This document shows, in pieces, positions 1-12,604 of a DNA stretch of 64,000 nt (position 1 is the stretch's first letter; each line of letters begins with the position of its first letter). A program made the position numbers and the translations under genes. Origin of the DNA: Pholis gunnellus (lineage: Eukaryota > Chordata > Actinopteri > Perciformes > Pholidae); assembly GCA_910591455.2 (NCBI GenBank), contig OU342817.1, positions 15,654,415-15,718,414 of the forward strand, in the 5' to 3' direction. The notes under the pieces are model-generated. The model did not search any database and was not told the DNA's origin. It was given only the letters and a program-made list of their open reading frames with translations.

Positions 1-3000
1 GTTCCTAAAGGGGCCAACATGGTATCGCCACATTTTTCTCTTTTTCATTTAACATGAAGACAGCAAGGACGTCTCAGCTGCAGATTCAAAACTGTCATTT
101 TTTTAGAAATTATTTTATTTCTTTATTTTGAAAGCTCGTGGCATGCACCTGAACTGAAGCACTGCTTTTAAGAGAGGGGCCCCTGCTAATCACATCGCTC
201 CATATGTAATGAAAGAGGGGCCGCCCCCCCCCAATCCATGACTACTGCTTTCATGACTGCTGCCATGTGATGCCAACCAAAACAACACTTTTGATAGTGA
301 AATGAATTAAAGGATGCCCGAGGACCTTCGTAAACTATTTCTTTACAGAAAGCAGAACCTGTCTGTTCCTCACTGCTGTCCTCAATTGTCCTTGCAGGGA
401 AAGCCAGGGAAGGATGGCGATCCCGGACGATCATCTAGGGTACACTGTTCTACAATCATATGAATGTGTATATGTATGCAGAGTCATTATGTTATTATGT
501 GTGTGGCTTTTGAATACAACATCATTTTCTTTAGGGATGGCCTGGCCCCACAGGTGAACCAGGATATCCGGGGACACCAGGAGGGACGGTCAGTGATCTG
601 TTAGTGCCAGAAACAAGCTTTTAATGGGTTGGTGTGCTTTGTGTCATCATCCTTTGATTGTTTACTCCAATATTTAGGGTGAAAAGGGAGATAGGGGTCC
701 CCATGGTCCACCTGGAGATGTGAGTTCATTTTGATGATTTTCTACTGAGTACTCCTGAACTTTATGGTATTTTTAAGCCCGTTTCCAATGCTGTGTTTTA
801 AGAATTAATATTCAGTAAAAGTGTGTTCTACATCACAATTAAATCCCACTGTTCTTGATGATTCAGGATTTCACTATGTGCCCCCTGTGGTTTTTGTTGA
901 TAGATATTTGGCCCTTTGACTGAGCCACTCAAAGGGTACCGCGGAGATCCGGGTTTCCCGGGCTCACCTGGGCTCCCTGGTCGTCAAGGTAGATGAACAT
1001 AATGCTGTGTAATAATTAGCCCATTAAAATGATCAGTACAGTGACTCTAATACAGAAATAACACGAGTTACCATGCTTTTCTCAGGTGTTGAAGGATTCC
1101 CTGGACCTGATGGACCTCCAGGTGTGTAGCGAAGAGGCTATTCTCATCCTATCTCTCTATCTCCCTATCACTCTGTACTGTATTTAAAAGGTGCAGTATA
1201 ACCAGCTATGACTTTTGGTTTCCCTAAATATGTTGCTGACAGTCTCTGAATTTACAATACACAGGCCATTCATCTGGGATTTATGTGCCAGGCCCTAGTG
1301 GTCCCAATGGGTTTCCAGGCCCCAAAGGGGACCCTGGGGAGCCAGGGGATATTTATCCGGGACTCCTAGGTACAGATGGGGATGATGGGGATCAAGGGCC
1401 TCCCGGGGATCAGGGCCCACCTGGACCTCCTGAAGACAGAAGTATGTGTAAATGTCTTCCTTCTAAAAAGTGATTTAATCTAAACTACTATTACTTCTAC
1501 TACCACTGATAATACTACTTCTGGTATTTCTCCCACTTTCAGTAATACCGGTAGTTATTTCAAATATCTTGATTAACTCAACACACTTCTTGCATGTGTG
1601 ATAGTACTGTATGTTTTCTGTTTAGTAAAGCTTTCATTTTTTAAATCTTCTATTCTATAGGCTTCTACGCTGTGACTGAGGACAGTTACCAGACAAATAT
1701 GTCTACATGGGATCATTTGACATCTTTTTTTTCTTTTATGTAAAAGATAAAACATCCGCAGTTCTTTTTACAGTAATCCACAAAAACATTTTACCTTTAT
1801 TTCATGGAAAAAAGTGTCAGGCTTTGTGTTGAACAAATAAGCCAACATGTATCTGACACTACATGTTAAAAAGAAAAGCACTTTTTGGAATAAATGTGGC
1901 AACTCTGGGACATCCTAACTAGTAGACTGATGAGTGTTGTTGATGTTTGCTTGTAGCTAACAGGATTACCAAAGGTCTCCCAGGAATGAAGGGAACACGA
2001 GGTATGCCTGGACCCATGGGATATGATGGGACTTTTGGAATGAAAGGTGGGAAACTATAAGCATCATTCCGAAATGAATTGCTACCATTTAATTTGTTAG
2101 ATGTCTTCTGACCTGCTAATTCCGTCTTGGTAATAAGCTATGCTTGGAGGCTACAATGTGCAGTTGTTGCTACACAGCAGTTCATGCAGCCCTTTGATGG
2201 ACTAGAGAGAGTAAAAAAAAGAAAACGTTCCGCAAACATAATATTGTGTAACATGAATGGGACTCACTAAAAATGTTCCTATGGTTATTCTTTGTTCAGG
2301 AGTGAAGGGGGAGCCCTGTTATGAGTGTATCGGATCAGGATTCCCAGGACCACCGGGTCCACGAGGCCCACCTGGCATCCCTGGTAAATACGTTCACTTC
2401 AAGAAAACACCGATTCTACCAAATCCGTCCTTCTTCTTCCTCTTTTTAAGTTTTACTGGAAATACTGGAGAGTATGAAATGTTTGAAACTGGAGCAGACA
2501 TTCTATATCTTTCTGTCGCTCAGGATATAATCAAGGACCAGGTGCTAAAGGTGATCCAGGCTTCCCAGGACCTAGTGGCTTACCTGGAAGACCAGTAAGA
2601 AAGCATGTCCTACAAAATGTATAGTGTAAATCGGACGCTGACGGGTTACTGCGAGGCAAAGTATCATGGGAGTAAAGTTTAAAGAAATGTATGAAAAGAC
2701 CCTAAATTAACTCTGTAAGTGGACTACTTGATTACTATAAGCACATTATTTAAAGAGCATTTATAGGAATGATTCTGTCCCGAGCTTTTTAATCCATATA
2801 AACGGTTGGTCACTGTAACCATGTTCCTCATAAGCGGTTTCCACTGTAGTTTGTTGTTGTTTTGCTTTGTTTTTTTTTTACAAACACTTGTAAACAATAG
2901 TTCTTTTCTGAAGGGTCCTATTGGTCAAATGGGATTTCAAGGCCCACCAGGACAAAAGGGTGACTCATATTCCTACAATAGTCCTGGGATAAAGGGAGAG

Positions 3001-3946
3001 GAAGGAGACCCGGGACAGCCTGGCAGACCTGGTGCAGATGCCCTCCCTGGGTTTCCTGGACTACCTGGTCGGAAGGGCGATCAAGGACCTCCAGGGGATT
3101 CGGTGAGAAGGTTTTGACAGACTTCGGCTTGATGTGCCATATATTTTTGCCATTTTGTGTCACATGTTTATGTTTAAAATGTCTTAAATTCTCAGACATG
3201 TGCACAATCCAATCCAACAGATTATGTACTTTTAGTGGCTGTTGGAATAAGTTCTCCATTTTGTCTCTAGTATCCTTTCCATGGTGCAGAGGGAGACCGT
3301 GGTTTCCCAGGACCACCTGGGCCTTTAGGCAGACCAGGCCCAGTCGGCTACCCCGGGCCAGTGGGATATGGACCTGCTGGACTGCCGGGAAGTACAGGAG
3401 ATGTTGGGGTACCTGGCCTGCTAGGACAACCTGGGATTCCCGGTAAAGAAACACATTGACCAATGTACAGACACTTATACATAAACACACAAGATAGAAT
3501 CCTTTCTTCTCTCACTCCTTTATTGGTAGGCCAGAAAGGCGAACCTAGCCACAGCCACACCATAGGACTTCCTGGACCGCCTGGATTTAAAGGTCTGCCT
3601 GGTTCACTTGGAAGCCCAGGTAAGCATAGCTGTATGACTGATTGATTAACGGGTGGATATATAAATGTAAGGATGAATGGGTGGATGGTCTTTAAGTTAC
3701 CATACAATATATCAATAGAGCGTGTCTCATACTTACCAACAAACATCCAGGTCGTCACGGAGCACCAGGTACCCCAGGAGTACCAGGTTTTCGAGGACAG
3801 AAAGGAGAACGTGGTGAGGTGTCATTTCCTGGAAGGCCGGGGATCCCTGGACAGAAAGGTAATCCATGTGCTTTGGAGCTCAAGCCAAAAAAAGACAAGC
3901 AGATAACAAATTCAAGATTCTCAGTTCTTCTATTCTATACAATGTA

Positions 3947-4012
<66 letters not shown>

Positions 4013-7000
4013 GGTCAGGCGACAAGGGGCAACCAGGTCTCCTAGGCTTTCCAGGGAGGGGCTTGCCCGGTCGGCCAGGGTCACAAGGCCTTCCTGGCGC
4101 TGCAGGACTGAAGGTCAGAGACACAAACAAAATCTGCCATGTATTTTGTCTACTATGTAGTAGTATACATCTGCATTAAATATATATATAGTACCGTATT
4201 GGCCATTTATGTGAAAGCAAAGTAAAAAGTAAAACTAAAGGTTTACTGTTTTAACACCTGACTCCAGGGTTTACACTGTAATGCATATGCAGATGTAAAA
4301 CAGAAGATATGTTATCTCAAAGGTCCCTTGTAATGATATCTGTCTGAATATGATGTCATTTCTGTTGTGGGAGATTAGACAGAGAGCTTGATGAGAAGAT
4401 CTCGAAACAGTGAATAGGAAGCTAAAGTCTGTAGTCGTATAGTTTAGAGACTTGAAATCAGTAAACAACTAGCCTGGCTCTGTCCAAAGGCAACAAAATC
4501 TGACTACCAGTATTATGCGTATTATTTTACCGGTAGTGTTTGTGCTAAGCTAACCGGCTCGTGGCTGTGGTTCAATTTATGTTATACGGACATTAGAATG
4601 GTAAGTGTTATGGAGATGTTGTGTGTTAAGTGTTACGTCTGTTATGGAGAGAATATCAGTTTGGTTTAATTAAGAGAACAAGCAGAAAAGTGAGATTTTT
4701 TTAAAAAAGTGTCATGACTTTATTGGTTGTACGTTATATTTACTAGGGCAGATTAAAATCATCGCTAAAGACCCACCTTTTGTAAGGAAGTAACAGATTT
4801 GCAGGACATCCAAGACGTTCGGTAGTATTTCATTTGTTTTTTTTAAAATTGATTTTGTGTCTCTGTAGCACCTTTTGCTGCCATAAATGATGTATAGAGT
4901 ATAATAAAAGTTCACCCCTGTTAAGGACTCTTCAACAGGAACAGACAGCTGTTTCAGTACCACAGACAGCTCCCTCTGACTTCTATGCAGATAATAGTTT
5001 CTCTGTGTTTGACAGTAAAGTGAAAAGTCATGATAGACAAATTGCACAGCACTAGAACAATGGCATACTGCAAGCACATGTGTCAATATGAATAAATAAA
5101 TACTCAGGGTGACGGTGGGCCTGGACACCGTGGCCCCCCAGGACGCCCTGGGCCTCCAGGAGAAGACGGAGCTCAGGGGCCCGTAGGAGATCCTGGGATC
5201 CTTGGCCAACCTGGTAACCCAGGAGTACATGGAAATCTAGGTTTTCCAGGAGAAAAGGGTACAGTACTCATGAATCATATATAAATCTGCAGCCTGCAGA
5301 GAGACAGCAATACTTGTATGGTTCAAACACAGACACATGTGCATTCAATCATACATATTCATACAAAGACATCTATTAAGTGCTTGATTCTATGTTACGT
5401 ACAGGAAGTAAAGGTTCTGTAGGCCCCCCAGGACTACCTGGTAACAAAGATTCATGTAAAGGTGGTGTACCTGGGCCAAGGGGACCACAAGGACCAGATG
5501 GGTATCCAGGACATCCAGGTCAGTGCATATTGAAGTCATGTGATGTACTTATCTGACAGCTCCAGAGGGACAAAGAATGCAGAAGGTGAAAGATAAAAAA
5601 GGACAAATTGTGGAAATGTCTTCCCCATAATTCAACGCTGTCCAACAAATTTAGACAGAATAAAGACTTTTTCATCATCCCCTTACCTCCCTATTGTCCT
5701 CTGCTCCCCACCTCTATTTTGTTCTGTCCCCCTGTCTCTCCTCTTCCAGGACCCAATGGCTCCCCCGGTGAGAAGGGGAACCCAGGTTTGCCAGGGTTTG
5801 GTCGTCCTGGCGTCCCCGGTGAACCTGGTGTTCTTGGGCCATCAGTGCCAGGTTCACGTGGGCTCACTGGACAGAAAGGGATCGAGGGACAAAACGGCCT
5901 GCCCGGTCAACCAGGTATACGGCATTGTTTCTCTGACAGGCTAAAAGGCGTTTGAGTATGTTTGATTCTTTAATACATGACAGATATGAAGTGAAGGTGG
6001 TCAACTTTTGAATTATTTGTTGGTATTCCCTGCCTTAACCATATTATGATATATCAGCAAACATTATATCCATTATATTGTAGAATATTGTATGTATTTG
6101 TAGACTTACAGCTTGTTTTCATTTGCATTTCCTCAGGACTGAGAGGAGACCCTGGACCAGATGGGTTACCAGGATATGGACCAGATGGGTTGCCTGGAAC
6201 TATAGGACCACCAGGCCAAATAGGTAAAGCACAAATGCAAACACACACACACCTTCACATACAAATGGATCACTGTACCATATATCAACTACACATGTTT
6301 TAACATAGATAGATAGATTAAGAAAGTTAAAAAGTCTTGCGTCAGAACTGAAACAATGGTTGATTCGCTGTAATTTTATGTGAGGTGTACAGTTACAGTA
6401 TGATGGAGTCAACGCCCCCATGATTGTTTCCAGGTGGCCCCGGCCCAGATGGAGCCAGGGGTTCCTGGGGCCCTCCAGGTATGAATGGTGAACCAGGTCC
6501 CAGAGGTCCTCCAGGCCTTGCATCACCACAACCAATAGACGCTGTTGGGCCCCCAGGGGACCCTGGCAATCCAGGTAAGCTTTAGTAAACTTTTCCCATT
6601 AAAATATCATTCCACAAACCATTATAACTCAAATGTTTTTTGAGATCTTTTTTTAACTCAGATTTTGGTACCTCAGGACATGTGAAGTCATAAATGCAGT
6701 CTTTGTGAGTCGTACTGTGATATTGTTTAGTGTAGCCTATAACTCTATCTGTACTTTGTCAGGTTACCCGGGTCTATCTGGTGCCAATGGAGATACTGGA
6801 AGTATTGGACCAAAAGGGCGGAGAGGGACAGCTGGAGCACCAGGGGGTCCTGGACAAAGAGGTTTGAATTTAGTTTCACATTTGTAACTATATAATTGTG
6901 AGTATTTTGGTTCACTAAATCATCAAGTTTTGAGACTTAATTTGTGCTGTGTGCCTTTCTCTGTCCAGGTCCTCCAGGTGATCCAGGTGTTGATGGACTA

Positions 7001-10000
7001 GTTCTCTCAGGAGGAAGTCGAGGACCTGCTGGAGCTCCAGGAGACCCAGGAGTCAAAGGGCCTCCAGGTAAGCCCTAAACGGGCTCACAAATGAAAGTAT
7101 AGTAATACTACTAAATAGCTCTACATTTGCAGATTTAGATTACCATTAAAGGGTCACAACATAGGTGTAAAATGTATATTTTTAACAATCTAGTAGTACA
7201 CAACTGCAGCTGTAGATATCAAGGTCTCTTTCAATGTATCTTACCAAAAATATCTTTTTTGTTTTAACCTTCACAGGCCCAAGGGGAATAAAAGGAGATC
7301 AAGGAATCTTTGGGGGGCCAGGTCCAGATGGTGCACCAGGTCCAACTGGTAACAAAGGCATTAATGGAGAGCCAAATTACAATGGGTATGGATGGCCTGG
7401 ACCAATAGGACAAAAGGTACAAATCACTGGTGTAGAAAGTCTTTGTAGAGTACAATGTCGTAAAATAAGAAAATAATGATGATTTCTCTCTCTTCTCCTC
7501 TTTGTCGCTCTTCTTGTCCTCAGGGTGAACCAGGATCAACCAATCCTTATGTGATGAAGGGTCAGAAAGGGGAACCTGGTTCTTTTGGACCTCTAGGTTT
7601 ACCAGGAAACCGTGGAGCCAAAGGAAACCCAGGGCCAGATGGACTAAATGGTTACTACTGGTCATGAAAATAAGGCAATTTATGATTTTTGAATGTTTTG
7701 CTCATAATCGGTTAACCTCTCACCTCTCTCCTGACCCTCACCCTGCTCTTCCAGGTCCATCAGGCTATCAAGGGCTTAAAGGTTCAGATGGACCTCCAGG
7801 AAACAAAGGACGGACAGGACCCAATGGACCGGCAGGTAAAGCCTCTTTAGAAGTACTTGATTTTAAATATTATATTAAAGAAGGAACCCTTATATTTTAC
7901 TGAATCAATGAACAACACATGCCTGTGCTGCCTACAGTCTAATCTTTACTCTCATCATGTTTAAAAGGCAAGGAACTTGTATCGGTATTGTTCACTGTTC
8001 TATTTCATTTGTATTTTCTTTGAAGCTTGACCTCAGCCTTCCTTTTTTTCGTGCCTCAGGTGACCCAGGCCTGCCGGGTGTCGGTAGTTATCCAGGTGCT
8101 AAAGGCGATCAGGGCCGGGATGGGATCCCTGGACCACCAGGGCAGAAAGGAGACACTAGTAAGAGGAATCCTGTATGAAAAGTCTTGCAAGGCTCTATGA
8201 GCTCATGCACATCCTGTATATTACACACCTACAAACATCATAGTCTGTATTTTTTGTATGGCCTGCAGAAAAAGATGTCTTTCATGGCTACTGACAAAAC
8301 TCACCTGTCCTTCCATCTCTCCTCCGTAGACATTATAGGAGGGACACCTGGTAGACGTGGTGACACAGGTCAACAAGGTGAGTCTCAGGTAAATGACGTC
8401 ATCCTTTTCAAGAATTTTACAAAATTGTGTCAGTCGTATATTTTTATACTTAGCGTGACACTGGTCGAGAAAAACCTCAGATTTATGGCCTGGGTTTTAC
8501 ACTCCACGTGTAATGATAGTGCCCATATGATGACTGTTGTGTACATGTTTCTCACGAACACCTTCATAAAAACCTTAAAATGTTCTAAGGTTAAATGCCA
8601 AATACCCATATATAACACATGCTCATCACTATTTGCATCATTGTGGTTTAGATCAAATATACAATGATACAATTATGATCTAATACCTTAAATCTTTACA
8701 AAAATGTTGTCTATATAGATAGAGACCAACAAAAAAAACAGCATTCTTCACTGCTGATTAGTACTGTTGTTGACATTCGTGCACATCTGTATGTTTCTAC
8801 ACTGTAGGTCACCCCGGGAACCCTGGTCCCCCTGGCTTGTCTCTCTCAGGGAGTCCTGGACCAATAGGAGACAGAGGATTTCCAGGTTCAACTGGGGTCT
8901 CTGGTCGGAAAGGACAACCAGGAAGGGAAGGGGCTTGTGTTCCTGGGTCAAAAGGAGACCACGGTCATCCTGGCAATCCTGGTGGCCCAGGTGAGGATGC
9001 ACTGCTGGTGGACTTAAGGGTCTCACATACCTTTTTCTGGAAGTGACACTAAATCATAGCACAATATCAGGACTCAAGAGGTTATTATACATGATAGAAC
9101 TCTTCTTAATATATTGGATGTAACCTGATATTCTGGGGTAGCCATTTTCTTCATAATGCTGTTAAAAATGTCAAAAGAAACTACCAAAATATATTTAAAC
9201 ATATTAGTTCCTTATATTCTTTGCTTGGTTCTCAGTTGTCACATCTGTACTTTCATGATCATTAAATCATCTCTCCTCCCTGCTGTATATGTAGGTTATC
9301 GTGGCTTACCTGGCCTTCCAGGTCCCACAGTGCCGGGGTTAAAAGGAGACAGAGGGAACCCAGGTCTTACAGGAGCCCCAGGCTATAGTGGACCACGAGG
9401 AGATCCAGGCCCTCAAGGGCCATCGGTAAGTGAGCCTTACATTTATCTTTTGAAAAAAAGAGTCTTTCAAAGGAGAATTAAGAGTCAAGCCCAATTTTAT
9501 ACATTCATATTTATATTTAACAAATGAGGTGTGATTTTCTTTTCAAACAAACATTGAAACAAACAAGAATACACAAACAAAACATTAGAGAATCTGTTTA
9601 AAAGGTGTGCCTTTTCTTTCAACAGAATAACCAAGATCAGATTACTTTTAAGCACCATCTGCAGTTGTATCACAACTGAAGCTCAGTCTTCCAAATCTTG
9701 CTGCTCTTCCAAAAGTCTAATCTTTGACCTTTCATTGTTTCATTTGCCTCCTGAGGGTCCAAGAGGCAGACCTGGAGGCCCGGGACCAGTAGGTGATTCT
9801 GGTCCTCCTGGAGTCCATGGGCTCCCTGGTAATCTATCATTTCAATTATAGCCTAGAGATCAGGTATTCGCTTTGAATTCTTCCCCAGACAACAGCAGAT
9901 CTGTCACCACAGAAGAGTAACAGTCATCAAAAACAATTCATTTATGTTCACGCAACTGAGATGAAATACAAATTGTACAGAAAACAAAGCGGACGGAGAA

Positions 10001-12451
10001 GATTTCACTTTTCTTCCGTGATATCCAATAAAATGGGATTTATGCAATAGGGTGTGATGGGCAAGTCAATTCCCTTAAAATCTATTCATGACTTGTGTGT
10101 TTTAGGTGTCGAGGGAGACCCTGGATACACCCCTGGCCCTCCTGGTCCACCTGGGATGAAAGGCTTTCATGGACGACCTGGTGCGGCAAACGTTTGTCTT
10201 ACTACTGTTCAAAATAACCAGGAATAAAACTGAGCCTTGTGATTATCTTTCAGACGTAATACACTTCCACATCTTAACAGACATCAGTTAGGACTCGCAG
10301 CAAAGATGCAATACTCTGCCCCATCACCGTCAGATTACCTGTCTAGCACTTGATTACGTTAACTGTTGTCCCATCTGCAATACTGGCATTAACTCATTCT
10401 AGATCAGCCATGGCACACAGGCATTATGTATTGTGGGAAATAGCTTTGCAAATGCTCCTGCTGTGTCACTACAGGATTAAAAGGTGATCCAACATATGCC
10501 AGGGTGATATATGAACCAGGACCTCCTGGCTCACCTGGTCCCTTTGGCAATCGAGGAGCCCCGGGGAACACTGGACCATCAGGACCACCAGGACAACCAG
10601 GTCCAAAATAATATTTCAGCTTAATCTATGCATTGATTTTTAAGATGAGCTATTTTTTTTTCTCTCTCTCTATTTGTAAGGGACAAGAACAGAGACACCT
10701 TGACAATTGCTGAAGCAGTGTGCAATGTTTTATATATGTGTGCATGGCTGAAGCTCATTTCCAACACCAGTCCCTTGATGGGCATTGATTTCTGTCCCAG
10801 GTCAGCCAGGCGTCAAAGGCCAGCGTGGTTCCAGCCCAGATGGCCATCCTGGATTTACTGGACTCAAAGGAGACAAAGGACAAGCAGGACTGCCAGGTGT
10901 GTGCATGTGTGTGGGTTAAAAGGTGTGTTTGTGTGTGCAGACCAGATTTTATGTCGTGATAATAACTATAGGAATTTGCTGTGATGCCCGTCTAAAGTAC
11001 ATGTGACCACTGCACTGGGCATGTGAGGGATTTAGCGGAAGACCTGAACCTTGTGTCACACCATCCTGGTGACGTTCCATATTAAAAATACACTTCTCAG
11101 TCCAACAGTGAGCGTTAGCAGTGACTAAGACTGAAGTACATCTCCCTACCCCCCCCAAAAATGTTTTTAATCCTCTGCAGGTTCAGAAGGCAGACCTGGA
11201 GACTCAGGCAACAAGGGTCATCCAGGGTTGCCAGGCAGAGGTGGTCCAGGTTATGTTGACAGTTTCCTGATAGCCAGACACAGTCAGAGCACAAGTGTCC
11301 CTGACTGCCCTCGTGGCACCAGCCTCATCTTCTCTGGTTACTCCTTCCTCTTCATCAATGGAAACGAGAGAGCTCATGGTCAGGACCTTGGTAAGCACGG
11401 AAACCTTCCTTCCTCAACAGAAACACTGTGCAGAGTCTGCATCTTAAAAACCCCGTGTCTTTGCTGTTTGCTTGGGTCATTTCGTGACCCCGTCTCTCAG
11501 GCACCATGGGAAGCTGTCTCCCCCGTTTCTCCACCATGCCCTTCCTGTTCTGTGACACGGAGAGTAACTGCCGCTATGCGTCTCGTAACGACTACTCCTA
11601 CTGGTTGTCCACTGACACTCCAATGCCTACCAACATGGCCTCCATCACAGGGGATACTCTGGCCTCCTACATCAGCAGGTGGGGCAGGAGCATGCACACA
11701 TAGACATATCAATTACTTGGGGCAGTTTTAATGTGGATTTCTGTATGCATGTGTGGTTTAGGTGCTCAGTGTGTGAAACCACCTCCAACGTCATAGCCGT
11801 CCACAGCCAGACAACTCTGACACCCGAATGTCCCCGAGACTGGGAGTCACTATGGACTGGATACTCATTTGTCATGGTAAAGAAGTCTCTGTTTGTTTTT
11901 TCAACCTGGTTCTTCTCATATGCTATTATTCATGTAACTTGACCTTCATCCGTTCTAGCAAACGGGTGCTGGAGCAGAGGGCTCCTCCCAGCCCCTGGTT
12001 TCTCCCGGCTCATGTCTGGAAAGTTTCCGCCAAGTGCCGTTCATCGAGTGTCATGGCAGGGGAACTTGTAACTACTATCCTGATTCCTATAGCTACTGGC
12101 TGGCCTCCCTGGACCCCAACAGCATGTTCAGGTAAACTCTTCCCATCTCTGTTAACAGTCGTGGATGCATGCTATGGGGCATGACTCTCTTTCGCAGTTT
12201 AAATTGTATTATTCACACGGTTGGGTGTTTCGTGATGACACAAACAGCTGCAAAACCAAAAACCCCACGTATGATTTCTAATGACATTTCTAACATTGGG
12301 CTTGTGTGTGTGTGTGTGTTTTGTTCTCTCCTATAGTAATCCTGTTCCTCACACAGTGAAGGGACCTTCTCTACAAAGTGTCATCAGCCGTTGTCGGGTC
12401 TGCAGGAAACCATGGCAACCAACAGATGACAGACGTGGGGACAATTTTTAG
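1..12451 (+). CDS. col4a3: Type IV collagen alpha chain, alpha-3-like (3' part of gene, 37 exons)
   Basis: Encodes a secreted basement-membrane collagen chain: an interrupted Gly-X-Y triple helix followed by a C-terminal NC1 domain that nucleates trimer and network assembly. The 37 exons traced from 398 to 12,451 all have AG/GT borders and compatible phases. They total 4,161 nt, or 1,386 codons plus stop. Most begin or end with a split or whole Gly codon, as in collagen IV genes. Human alpha-3 has about 1,670 residues, so roughly 280 N-terminal residues, including the signal peptide and 7S region, lie left of the window. Bases 1-21 may be the end of one more exon, in phase 0 before a GT at 22, but this is weak. 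The chain belongs to the alpha-1/3/5 class. NC1 residues such as SFLF, YISRC, HSQTT and WLASL favour alpha-3. The class call is firm; the alpha-3 call is likely but not certain. Confidence 0.85.
398..4113 (+). CDS. col4a3: col4a3 collagenous exons, first block (14 exons)
   Basis: Exons: 398-439, 535-588, 678-719, 904-988, 1086-1121, 1265-1441, 1957-2046, 2300-2383, 2524-2594, 2914-3102, 3271-3442, 3530-3619, 3751-3858, 4019-4113. All read Gly-X-Y in one frame, with the short interruptions expected of collagen IV, for example SSGIYVPG near 1270 and DIYPGLLG near 1348. A CYEC pair at 2317-2328 sits in an interruption and could form inter-chain disulfides. An RGD (940-948) lies in a GYRGDPG context. 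The 3' splice site of the exon at 4019 directly follows a (TG)31 tract. Confidence 0.85.
3949..4010. repeat. (TG)31 microsatellite at a splice acceptor
   Basis: A perfect TG run ends 7 bases before the AG of the collagen exon at 4019 and fills the space where a polypyrimidine tract normally sits. Confidence 0.95.
4114..5107 (+). other. Longest col4a3 intron in the window, with a dispersed repeat
   Basis: This 994-bp intron separates the two blocks of helix exons (phase 0). Its middle (about 4460-4565) holds a dispersed teleost repeat listed separately. I see no further exon in it. Confidence 0.6.
4460..4565. repeat. Dispersed teleost repeat fragment in a collagen intron
   Basis: The segment around CTAGCCTGGCTCTGTCCAAA, followed by a GCTAAGCTAACCGGCT motif, matches from memory a very common fish interspersed repeat. 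Its boundaries are uncertain, and the family name could not be checked. Confidence 0.5.
5108..10896 (+). CDS. col4a3: col4a3 collagenous exons, second block (18 exons)
   Basis: Exons: 5108-5258, 5405-5518, 5750-5914, 6137-6223, 6434-6574, 6763-6861, 6969-7067, 7277-7416, 7524-7650, 7755-7835, 8060-8158, 8330-8377, 8808-8990, 9295-9425, 9756-9828, 10106-10180, 10475-10600, 10801-10896. Gly-X-Y continues with interruptions such as the DSCKG and VLSGGS segments. RGD triplets occur at 6142-6150, 8356-8364 and 9396-9404. Donors after 7650 (GTTACT), 10180 (GTGCGG) and 10600 (GTCCAA) are weak, but phase continuity with the next exon supports them. The 8330 exon is only 48 nt. Confidence 0.83.
11181..12451 (+). 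CDS. col4a3: col4a3 NC1 (C4) domain exons and stop codon
   Basis: Exons 11181-11390, 11501-11678, 11762-11876, 11959-12131 and 12337-12451. The 178-, 115- and 173-nt sizes are those usual for vertebrate collagen IV NC1 exons. The first exon ends the helix (GRGGPGY) and opens NC1 at FLIARHSQ. Both C4 subdomains are complete, with 12 cysteines in canonical spacing (paired as RCSVC and RCRVC). Residues aligning with Met93 and Lys211 of human alpha-1 NC1, which form the peroxidasin sulfilimine cross-link, are present (PTNM and HTVK). The SRND motif linked to chloride-dependent assembly is also kept. After the last cysteine comes an unusual tail, RKPWQPTDDRRGDNF, longer than the human alpha-3 end. 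TAG is at 12,449-12,451. Confidence 0.93.
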
Positions 12452-12598
12452 AATTCCTTATTTTCTTTTTCGATGTCATTTGAGATCTGAAAATATGAGA
12501 AATGTGAGATGAAATAGTCTCAGCAGTTTGTAGCGTGTGTTTATCTGTTTGTTACACTGGTGCGAGTTACAAATCTGTGTTCATGAGTCTTAGCTGTG

Positions 12599-12604
12599 AA
12601 TAAA
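12599..12604 (+). terminator. col4a3: Polyadenylation signal of col4a3
   Basis: AATAAA lies 148 nt after the collagen stop codon, giving a short 3' UTR of about 170 nt. Confidence 0.6.

Noticed and set aside
1665..1742. Possible extra collagen exon after TTCTATAG (GCTTCTACGCTG...)
   Set aside because: It reads no Gly-X-Y and has no matching donor. Phase continuity is satisfied by joining 1441 to 1957.
3348..3758. Minus-strand frames with Pro/Gly-rich collagen-looking sequence
   Set aside because: They are the antisense of the real + strand collagen exons. Gly-X-Y codons read as Pro-rich on the other strand, and the splice sites fit only the + strand.
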